Below are positions 1-5,433 of a stretch of DNA of 5,433 bases, in pieces. The notes below the pieces were generated by a model. That model was given only the letters and a program-made list of their open reading frames with translations. It did not search any database and was not told the origin of the DNA. The DNA comes from Planctomyces sp. Its GTDB lineage: Bacteria; Planctomycetota; Planctomycetia; Planctomycetales; Planctomycetaceae. Location: the NCBI GenBank assembly GCA_005809115.1, contig SYLK01000332.1, positions 1 to 5,433 on the forward strand. The letters run 5' to 3'. Each line of letters begins with the position of its first letter. Position 1 is the stretch's first letter. The translations under genes and the position numbers were made by a program.

Positions 1-496
1 ACTTGTCAAGCACGAAGAATTCCGGTGTATACATCGCAGCATAAGCGCGTGCAACACGATGCGTTTCGTCCTTCAAATAGACAAAATTGAATTTTTTTTC
101 GCGAGCGCGTTGTTTCATGTCATCCAGCTCGTCGTCGACATGGGCGTTGGGGTTGATGGCGACGACAGCGACGTTCTGGTCGACATCGGAGTACTTTTTC
201 TGCAGTGCGATGATCCTGTCTTCGTAATCAATTGAATACCCGCATGTATTACAGGTGAAACACACGATGATGACGTCCCGATCCTTCAGGTCGGTCAGGG
301 AATGCAGCTTGTCGTCGATCCCTTTCAGGCCCGTCCACTCGGGTGCGGCAGCGCCTGGCTTCAGCGGCTGGAGTTCGGTTGGATCTCCTTCAGCCGCGAC
401 GGCTGGGATGCAGCACAGGATGGCGCAGGCCAGTATTCTCGCGAACCCGCACGTCAGACGGCGGCGGTCCGGATTTCCCACACGTTGAGCGAACAT
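1..496 (-). CDS. Exported redoxin / thioredoxin-fold protein (AhpC/TSA-like), C-terminus outside the window
   Basis: 165 residues are visible; the frame is still open at the left edge, so the C-terminus is missing. The ATG at 496-494 is the first in the frame after an in-frame stop at 547-545. It follows purine-rich Shine-Dalgarno-like bases (GGAAGGA at 513-507, AGG at 505-503 on the minus strand). Residues 1-35 look like a signal peptide: an Arg-rich n-region (RRR at 11-13), a hydrophobic core around 21-34, and a likely AVA-A cleavage site, which points to export. The mature part has a typical redoxin start (APEWTGLKGIDDK at 51-63), then a strand leading to FTCNTCGYS with the CxxC pair Cys82/Cys85. 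A helix follows (YEDRIIALQKKY), then the strand VAVVAINPN, and MYTPEFFVLD containing the Thr157-Pro158 cis-proline signature. By family knowledge it should exchange thiols and disulfides outside the cytoplasm; the substrate is unknown. Oddities are Gly86 after the second Cys, where relatives usually have Pro, and an extra Cys79. The fold is well supported; the exact subfamily is not. Confidence 0.9.
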   Translation of the reverse strand, partial: MFAQRVGNPDRRRLTCGFARILACAILCCIPAVAAEGDPTELQPLKPGAAAPEWTGLKGIDDKLHSLTDLKDRDVIIVCFTCNTCGYSIDYEDRIIALQKKYSDVDQNVAVVAINPNAHVDDELDDMKQRAREKKFNFVYLKDETHRVARAYAAMYTPEFFVLDK

Positions 497-932
497 GTCG
501 CACCTGTCCTTCCGATCCGGGATTCGATTGCTCTGGCGGCGGCTTCAGGTCGAGCACCGCTGAATCCGTGGTGACCGGCCAGGAGCCAGGAAAAGAGGTG
601 CTTCATTCCCACCTCGCCAGAAATGACAGCAATCCACCTTCGGCGTGGTATGGTGAGCTTCCGGCCGTTCCGCGTCAAGAGTTGACCGTCGGCTGCGACG
701 ATCGCACGACCTGTTTGCCATCGGACTCGGTATTCGCACTCTGAACGGCACGCCGCGGTCGGAAGAAGTTGTCTTGAGTCGAATTGCCGATTTCGGTATC
801 TGAGAAGCTTCCCGAAATTCACCTGACTCACAGATGTGGTTCGCTGAGTGCATCTTATTCCCTGAAAAGCAGTTATGGCCGGTGTTCGCTGTCGTTTGAT
901 TCCACATGATCCGCAGCCCTGCTGCATCATCT

Positions 933-958
933 CCGGTTTTCGCGACCGCGCGAACCGG
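933..958. repeat. Imperfect inverted repeat (10 paired bases, 2-base bulge, 4-base loop)
   Basis: CCGGTT (933-938) pairs with AACCGG (953-958) and CGCG (941-944) pairs with CGCG (949-952). The loop is ACCG, and TT at 939-940 bulges out on one side. All ten pairs are Watson-Crick and eight are G-C, so the hairpin would be stable. It sits about 170 bases before the SH3-protein start and about 440 bases before the redoxin start. No T-run follows on either strand, so it does not look like a standard intrinsic terminator. It could be a leader-RNA structure or a regulator site; no function can be assigned. Confidence 0.45.
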
Positions 959-1115
959 CAGGATCCGCCGAAGAAATCGCGACCAGGGCAGAATCTGCAT
1001 TACAGGGGCTGTAATTCCACTGGCGAATTTGTTGAGGTTGCGGAGACAGGCGCCTGCGAATGTGCCGGATTCGGCCACAGGTTCAACGGCGTGCAGAGTG
1101 ACTGGCTATCGACCC

Positions 1116-1120
1116 GGAGG
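1116..1120 (+). promoter_or_regulatory. Ribosome binding site of the SH3-domain protein
   Basis: GGAGG lies nine bases before the ATG at 1130 and is a near-ideal Shine-Dalgarno match. It supports 1130 as the start in preference to the earlier in-frame ATG at 875, because the protein from 1130 opens directly with a signal peptide. Another ATG at 1122, only one base after the GGAGG, is in a different frame that closes at once. Confidence 0.8.
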
Positions 1121-1129
1121 CATGAACCG

Positions 1130-2551
1130 ATGCGTTCGCTGATTTTCGTATGTCTGCTGTGTCTGTCCCAACTGACTCTATGGTCCAGCCTGACCTGCGA
1201 GGCTGGCCAGGGCCGGACCTTTCCGTATCAGGCACGCGTGGTCGTGGACGAGTTGTTTGCCCGCAGCGGCGCCGGCGAATCATGGCTGCCTACCCAGCGG
1301 CTGACACGCGACGCCATCGTGACCGTCCATCGCCACGATCCTGGCGGCTGGTTTCAGATCGAACCTCCGGACGGTGCTTTCAGCTGGGTGCCCGAACGAC
1401 ACGTGCGACGGCTGAGTGAATCTGAGGGAGAAGTGATTGAGAATAACTCAGTCGCGTTTGTCGGCAGCGATTTTGGTGACGATACCACCGTCTGGCAGCG
1501 GAGACTGCAGCAGGGCGAACGACTGAAGATCATCGACCGGAAAGAGCTTCAGACGTTGTCCGGAAAAAAGGTCATGTACAAAATATCGCCACCGCGGCGT
1601 GAATTCCGCTGGGTCCAGGGATCCGGACTGGTTCCCGTTGACGAAGAACGCCGCAGACAGCTCGATCATGACCCCTACCAGGTGCCCTCCAACGCCGTTC
1701 GGCCTTCGGAGGCAACAGCCGGCGGACGTGCTGCGGGCGACGGCGTGACCGACCTCCCTCCGGTGGTCACGCCGGGAAGCCAGCTCGCGCGACTACAGCA
1801 GTTGCGACGCGAGCAGGAACAGCTGGCAGCCATCGATCAGCGATTTCGCGACATGGTCCTCAGAGAACCGTCCGGGTGGAATCTCGACGAAATCGAAGAT
1901 GCGTATCGGGAACTGCAGCGTGCGTCTTATCACAAGCCCATCGCCGGGCAGATCGATCTGCGCTACCCGGCCATCGAACGCTACCGACGACGACTCACGG
2001 AATACCAGGATCTCAGGCGGCTCACATCGCAGACCGAATCCCGCGATGCCCAGCTGCTGGCACGGACTACCAGGCGTCCGGCAACTTCCAACGCTCTGCC
2101 GCCGGCTGTCCGATCAGTTCCGTCGCCACGCGATTCATTGGCGCAAGTTTCTGAGCTGACCAGTCCGGTCGCCGAATCAGTGGCACCGCCGACTGACACG
2201 GCCCCGCTGCCGTTCTCCGGCGAGTTCTCGGGGCAGGTCACAGACCAGGATTCCAGCATGATTCAGCCTGCCAGTTTCTCTCTGACCACCAGCGGTGACG
2301 CAGAACCGGTCAGATCCACGTATGTCGGGGCGGGGGTCGTGCAACGATCACACGGCGAAAAATCTGACGCCCTGTTCGTCCTCGCCACACCCGCAGGCCG
2401 AATCCTGGCGTATCTGAAACCCGCTGCCGATCTGGATTTCGCCAGGTTTGTCGGGCATCAGGTGGGAGTCCACGGAAGTCGCGGCTTCCGGAACGACCTG
2501 GACGCTGATCTGATCGATGTTACCGGGCTGGAACCTGTACGACTGCGCTGA
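1130..2551 (+). CDS. Secreted protein with tandem SH3-like domains and a conserved-looking C-terminal beta domain
   Basis: A complete 473-residue protein. Residues 1-25 form a signal peptide: a short n-region, a hydrophobic stretch at 4-21, and a likely cut near CEA-G. No good lipobox is present. Residues about 33-96 look like a bacterial SH3-like domain, with an opening strand (YQARVVVDELFARSG), the GGWFQIEPP strand and a closing FSWVPERHVRRL. Residues about 107-170 are a second copy, with the strand NSVAFVGSD, a turn before RLKIIDR, and MYKISPP...FRWVQGSGLVPV. The pattern of bulky residues (WF/FSWV and MYKI/FRWV) matches between copies. Residues 217-305 are highly charged and probably helical or coiled coil (QLARLQQLRREQEQLAAIDQ). 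Residues 310-395 are a low-complexity Pro/Ser/Thr linker. Residues 396-473 form a compact beta-rich unit, perhaps OB-fold-like, with YVGAGVVQ, FVLATPAGRILAYL and FVGHQVGVHG. SH3-like domains of this kind often bind peptidoglycan or proteins; a cell-envelope role is inferred. The ligand is unknown. The gene stands alone, converging on the next one. Confidence 0.88.
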   Translation: MRSLIFVCLLCLSQLTLWSSLTCEAGQGRTFPYQARVVVDELFARSGAGESWLPTQRLTRDAIVTVHRHDPGGWFQIEPPDGAFSWVPERHVRRLSESEGEVIENNSVAFVGSDFGDDTTVWQRRLQQGERLKIIDRKELQTLSGKKVMYKISPPRREFRWVQGSGLVPVDEERRRQLDHDPYQVPSNAVRPSEATAGGRAAGDGVTDLPPVVTPGSQLARLQQLRREQEQLAAIDQRFRDMVLREPSGWNLDEIEDAYRELQRASYHKPIAGQIDLRYPAIERYRRRLTEYQDLRRLTSQTESRDAQLLARTTRRPATSNALPPAVRSVPSPRDSLAQVSELTSPVAESVAPPTDTAPLPFSGEFSGQVTDQDSSMIQPASFSLTTSGDAEPVRSTYVGAGVVQRSHGEKSDALFVLATPAGRILAYLKPAADLDFARFVGHQVGVHGSRGFRNDLDADLIDVTGLEPVRLR

Positions 2552-2899
2552 TTTGGGAGTCACGGCAAGGTTGCCGAAGAATCAGGGTCTGCCAATGGTC
2601 CATCGCTGCTGCGAATGGTGCGGCTCCTGCGGACGGGCCGAGACTGAGCGATTGGCACAACCGAAGCCTGCAAACACGGTCGATTCAGAACGCTCAGCCT
2701 CGACCGGTCCGCAGTAAGATCCCGCCGGAATTCGCTGTCTTGCCAGATGAACTGACAGAATGCGAAAAGTGTTACGACGTGTGGCCCATGTCGACATCTG
2801 GGAAACACTGCTCCGGCAGCCGAGGAGTCGTGAAATTTCTTCGAATTCCTCAGATCCGAAGAATCGGCGGGATGGCGAATCAGCGAGGCACGTCTCGAA
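2552..2899. other. Convergent intergenic gap with several short inverted repeats
   Basis: These 348 bases lie between the 3' ends of two converging genes. No open frame here has coding character. Visible symmetry includes CGGCAA-GG-TTGCCG at 2563-2576, twelve bases after the plus-strand stop. An AGTGTT/AACACT pair (2768-2773, 2804-2809) encloses a CGACGTG/CATGTCG hairpin (2775-2793, one G-T pair) and the overlapping palindrome ATGTCGACAT (2788-2797). A further pair lies at 2837-2863 and is listed separately. Most of these could arise by chance in a stretch this long, but their position suits transcript ends. Confidence 0.5.
2836..2864 (-). terminator. Possible terminator hairpin for the large minus-strand gene
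   Basis: TTCTTCG (2837-2843) is perfectly complementary to CGAAGAA (2857-2863), with a 13-base loop. It starts 37 bases past the stop codon of the minus-strand gene. Read on the minus strand, the stem is followed by AATTTCACG, a poor T-tract. The stem is AT-rich and the loop long, so this is a weak candidate; a 7-bp repeat is also likely by chance in a gap of this size. Confidence 0.25.
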
Positions 2900-5433
2900 T
2901 CACCGTTTCTGAGAACGGATCAGGCGAATCAGTCCGGTCCCGTCAGCAGCAAACGGAGTGTTTGCGGGGCTGGCCAGCGTCTGTGACAACCGTCCGGGCG
3001 CGATCCGTCGCAGGCGGACGCCCCAGAGATCACCGGCTCTGGTCTGACGCAGATCCAGATGTTTCAATGGAATCGCGCATTCGAAACGCCAGGTTGTCTC
3101 GTCGCTCGCGGCAGCAGCATACCATTCGGGATTCCACGAGTTGAGCTGCCAGCAGCGCTCCCGCGTGCAGCCCGTCTCGTCGATGCTGAAACAAAACGCC
3201 GTGCTGTAGTCGCGATCCAGGTCAAGTTCCAGCTCTACTCTGTCGCGACTGCCGTGATTCGCGTCGTGATCGCGGTCCACAGCCAGCGGCTCAATGGATC
3301 CGGAGTCCGGCAGACGTTCAATGCGGCCGGCGAGATACAGAAAATCGTCATCCCACGACAACAGCAGGAGAGCACTCGAATGCTCCGGTTCATCGGGGTG
3401 GGTTTCGGAGCTGAGAAAGATCTCTTCAGCCTGCTCCCAGCAGCCGTCGGTCAGGGCCGCATCCAGCCAGGGACGCGACGCCGCCTTTCTCACGTTGATG
3501 ACCGGGAGTGGCGGTGTGGCAGTGCCGTGTGCGATCTGCGATTCTGCGCTGGCATACACGGACCACGAGTCGGTGCGGGCAGCGAGTTCAGCCAGCAGAG
3601 TGTTCTGCTCACCGGACCGGGCGGCAATTCTCAGATTGGCAGCCTGGCGCAGAATGACGGCAGAACTTACGTCTTCCGGCGTCTTTGGCTGCAGCAGGCG
3701 GAGTGCATTTGCCGCCTGCTGATCCCAGCGTTCCATCAGCATCGCCGTTACATCGCGACTCGAATCCAGAAATCCAACCACGGCTGCCCGAGTGACGTCC
3801 GGCTGCAGCGACCCCGAAGGCCGCAGGGCGCCCGAAGGCAGATCTGGATGCACAGTTCCCGGACCGGTTCCCACCGCGTCTGACTGCTCGGCTTCCGGAG
3901 ACGATTCCGGGACCGCCAGTCCGGGCGGGGCGGGACGACTCTCCCGGAGTGCTGCGCGAGAGATTCCGCTGCCGATCTCCGGCTGGCCGCGCCGTTCGAT
4001 CTGTTCGAGTCGCCAGCGGCGGATTTCCATGGACGAATAACAGAGGAACAATGTTTCGGACGCGGCCACAGCCGGGACCGACCCGGGAAAACGCCGGATG
4101 ATCTCCTGCAGAACTGCGGTGTAACCGTCGATGTCGTCCCGTCGGCGGCAGAGTTCGGCGAGTTCCAGCAGTTGTTGCAGCGCAAGCGCGGGCGGCAGCG
4201 GTGTTCCGATTTCCTGCAGGTGGGCCGTGAGCGCATTCTCGGTGCTGGCGCTGCTGAGGTGTCCCGCAATCGCCGCCTGTTCCAGCTGCGCGGCCCGTGC
4301 CGTTTCCTGAAGCGTCTGCAATTCTTCCCTGGAACGCGGCGTGACGGCGCGACGGGCATCGCGGCCCGGCGGTGGTGTGAGTCCTCCGAACAGCTCGGGG
4401 ACCGTAACGGACGGGTCATCAGCCTCCAGGATTTCGTACGACACGCGCGAGGGGCGGACGATGTCAGCGGCGGCGCGTCCAAATGGACGCGTTGCACTCA
4501 AACGCACCAGCCCGCACGTCGTTCCGATTCGCTCCAGCAGGTCCGAACTGTGGTACGTCAGTGCCGTGGCCCGGTCAGACGCACAGCGAGTAACAACTCG
4601 CTGCACCGTCCAGGGTTCGAGAAACAGTTCGGCCAGCGGAGCTGATTGCTCGTCGGACACCTGCGCCAGCTTCATCGCCTGAGGGAGAATTCGCCGGAGA
4701 ACGTCGGCCACAGCATCCTCGTCGCCCAGAGACTCGATGACCAGCACACTCGGACGCCAGATGCGGATCAGACGGGCCAGACGCAATGGAAGTTGCCGCT
4801 GCAGCTGACCATCCGACTGCCGATTCCATTCCGCAATCAGGCGCTCCCGGGAAAGATGCAGTTCCGGCTGGTTTCTGGGAAACGCCCATTCACGAACCAC
4901 GGCGTTGGCGCCCAGCTGAGTGGCAGCCTGCAGAGCCTCGAGCCGACTCCGTGAATCGCTGTCTGTTGAGTGCGATCGTGCCTCGGGAGACAACTGAACC
5001 ATGACCGCACGGTATCCCGCATCGCCGGATTCCGCTGCCAGCAGTTCCCACGATGCCTGCCTGAGGTCCGTCACGAGATTCAGAATTCCCGCGCGATGTC
5101 CGGCAGAACGGACACACTCCCAGGACTCGCCAGCATCTACCGACCGCAGGATTGTCCCCAGTGTGCCAAGGGCGAGGACCGTGGAATCTTCCACAAACAG
5201 AAACTGCCGGATTTCGCCGTGTACTCCCGAGCGGACCGATTGCCACGTCTCACCGCGATCTGCCGACCGCAGGATCAGACTGGCAGGACTTCCCGACAAC
5301 AGGACAACCGCCCCCTTCTGACCGACGGCCTGAAAATCGGCCAGCGGGTTCCGATGGTCGGACAACGGTGTCTCGACAGCTTTCCACGTTACTCCCGCGT
5401 CAGCCGTCACCAGCAGAAACCCACCGTCGCCGA
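2900..5433 (-). CDS. Large multidomain protein: Asp-box (YCF48/BNR-like) blades, degenerate PIG-L-like region, helical region, CBM9-like C-terminus; N-terminus outside the window
   Basis: 843 residues are visible, numbered here from the right edge; the frame runs off it without a stop. The GTG at 5410 is not a real start, because residues before it (GDGGFLL) complete a propeller strand. Residues 1-107 hold three Asp-boxes of the S/T-x-D-x-G-x-S/T-W type: TADAGVTW (9-16), SADRGETW (56-63) and SVDAGESW (97-104), spaced 47 and 41 residues, as in YCF48/BNR propellers. Residues about 110-290 resemble a PIG-L/LmbE deacetylase: ILNLV, a helix, GYRAVMVQLS, RLEALQAATQLGA (163-175), and LIRIWRPSVLVIES (221-234). 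The metal-binding HPDD motif is absent. Residues 366-480 are helical and TPR-like (LLELAELCRRRDDIDGYTAV). A Pro/Ser linker spans about 495-545 and more helices 546-632. Residues 640-815 match CBM9-like modules: WLDAALTDGCW, LSWDDDFLYLAGRI, the Asp-rich DRDHDANHGSRDRVELELD, WRFECAIPLKHL and WGVRLRRIAPG. Export is likely, but the signal peptide is outside the window. Its role is unknown; binding of an extracellular glycan or protein is inferred. The gene stops at a TGA (2902-2900). Confidence 0.88.
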   Translation of the reverse strand, partial: GDGGFLLVTADAGVTWKAVETPLSDHRNPLADFQAVGQKGAVVLLSGSPASLILRSADRGETWQSVRSGVHGEIRQFLFVEDSTVLALGTLGTILRSVDAGESWECVRSAGHRAGILNLVTDLRQASWELLAAESGDAGYRAVMVQLSPEARSHSTDSDSRSRLEALQAATQLGANAVVREWAFPRNQPELHLSRERLIAEWNRQSDGQLQRQLPLRLARLIRIWRPSVLVIESLGDEDAVADVLRRILPQAMKLAQVSDEQSAPLAELFLEPWTVQRVVTRCASDRATALTYHSSDLLERIGTTCGLVRLSATRPFGRAAADIVRPSRVSYEILEADDPSVTVPELFGGLTPPPGRDARRAVTPRSREELQTLQETARAAQLEQAAIAGHLSSASTENALTAHLQEIGTPLPPALALQQLLELAELCRRRDDIDGYTAVLQEIIRRFPGSVPAVAASETLFLCYSSMEIRRWRLEQIERRGQPEIGSGISRAALRESRPAPPGLAVPESSPEAEQSDAVGTGPGTVHPDLPSGALRPSGSLQPDVTRAAVVGFLDSSRDVTAMLMERWDQQAANALRLLQPKTPEDVSSAVILRQAANLRIAARSGEQNTLLAELAARTDSWSVYASAESQIAHGTATPPLPVINVRKAASRPWLDAALTDGCWEQAEEIFLSSETHPDEPEHSSALLLLSWDDDFLYLAGRIERLPDSGSIEPLAVDRDHDANHGSRDRVELELDLDRDYSTAFCFSIDETGCTRERCWQLNSWNPEWYAAAASDETTWRFECAIPLKHLDLRQTRAGDLWGVRLRRIAPGRLSQTLASPANTPFAADGTGLIRLIRSQKR
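5135..5275 (-). repeat. 18-base direct repeat marking adjacent propeller blades
   Basis: Bases 5135-5152 and 5258-5275 are identical except at one position (ATCT, then A or G, then CCGACCGCAGGAT). They lie 123 bases apart, exactly 41 codons. On the coding strand they encode ILRSVD and ILRSAD, the strand leading into two successive Asp-boxes. This is an intragenic repeat from blade duplication, not a mobile or regulatory element. Confidence 0.8.

Larger units (their letters stand above)
497..1129. other. Non-coding gap between divergent genes
   Basis: These 633 bases separate the redoxin start (minus strand) from the SH3-protein start (plus strand) and must contain the promoters of both. Open frames exist on both strands, but their translations are rich in Cys, Arg, His and Trp, show no domain or signal pattern, and overlap one another, as expected from GC-rich non-coding DNA. 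The frame of the downstream gene stays open back to 875 without coding character. The visible structure is the inverted repeat at 933-958 and a weaker 7-bp one, ATTTCGG at 790-796 against CCGAAAT at 812-818, which is close to what chance would give. No sigma-70-like promoter could be called with confidence. Confidence 0.6.

Noticed and set aside
21..24. Not used
   Set aside because: A possible lipobox in the redoxin signal region (I-L-A-C at residues 21-24 of that protein, bases about 436-425) was considered; Leu at -2 is unusual and the hydrophobic core before it is too short, so a signal peptidase I site is preferred.
774..802. Sigma-70-like promoter, TTGAGT with 17 bases to TATCTG
   Set aside because: Only about 4/6 and 3/6 consensus matches, and it lies over 300 bases before the gene start; such matches are expected by chance.
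790..818. ATTTCGG/CCGAAAT inverted repeat with a 15-base loop
   Set aside because: A 7-bp repeat with a long loop is close to chance expectation in a 633-base gap, and no T-run or known site accompanies it.
545..1078. A 177-codon open frame on the minus strand in the divergent gap
   Set aside because: It shows no recognisable motif and random-looking composition, and it overlaps another equally featureless frame (454-930).
875..1129. An N-terminal extension of the SH3 protein starting at the ATG at 875
   Set aside because: The 85 extra residues are Cys/Arg/His-rich without any pattern, and they would bury a clear signal peptide that begins at 1130 behind a GGAGG site.
3059..3883. A 274-codon open frame on the plus strand
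   Set aside because: It is antisense to the helical and CBM9-like parts of the large gene, whose protein-level motifs are clear; the antisense translation has none.
3748..4497. A 249-codon open frame on the minus strand
   Set aside because: It lies wholly inside the large minus-strand gene in another frame; its Arg/Ser/Pro-rich translation has no domain features and is typical of a GC-rich shadow frame.
5408..5410. GTG as the start codon of the large minus-strand gene
   Set aside because: The frame is open to the window edge, and the seven residues before it (GDGGFLL) fit the propeller strand preceding the Asp-box TADAGVTW. The true start lies outside the window.

Overview
The window (5433 bases, GC-rich, roughly 60% by eye) carries three protein-coding genes, two of them cut by the window edges, and two non-coding gaps. 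No RNA gene, insertion sequence, CRISPR array or phage gene was recognised. The content suggests a chromosomal region of a planctomycete. It has an exported redoxin with a Cys-Asn-Thr-Cys site in an FTCNxC context, a secreted protein with tandem SH3-like domains, and a very large Asp-box (YCF48/BNR-like) protein with a C-terminal CBM9-like domain. Genes are loosely packed, on alternating strands, with long gaps. This placement is an inference from protein style and gene layout; no phylogenetic marker is present.

Layout. (1) 1-496, minus strand: N-terminal 165 residues of an exported thioredoxin-fold redoxin; its C-terminus lies left of the window. (2) 497-1129: a 633-base gap between divergent genes with no convincing gene; it holds a strong imperfect inverted repeat at 933-958. 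(3) 1130-2551, plus strand: a complete 473-residue secreted protein with two SH3-like domains, a charged helical middle, a Pro/Ser/Thr-rich linker and a compact C-terminal beta-rich domain. Its start is set by a GGAGG ribosome binding site and a signal peptide. (4) 2552-2899: a convergent gap with several short inverted repeats that may serve as terminators. (5) 2900-5433, minus strand: the C-terminal 843 residues of a large protein whose start lies right of the window. In order it has Asp-box propeller blades, a region resembling a PIG-L/LmbE deacetylase domain without its metal-binding motif, helical segments, a Pro/Ser linker and a CBM9-like domain.

The three genes do not form an operon: the first two diverge and the last two converge. 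Two have visible signal peptides and the third is probably exported, so the common theme is the cell envelope or extracytoplasmic space. No shared pathway can be shown from the sequence. The most interesting item is the large minus-strand protein, which seems to embed a metal-site-less PIG-L-like fold between a propeller and a carbohydrate-binding-like domain.
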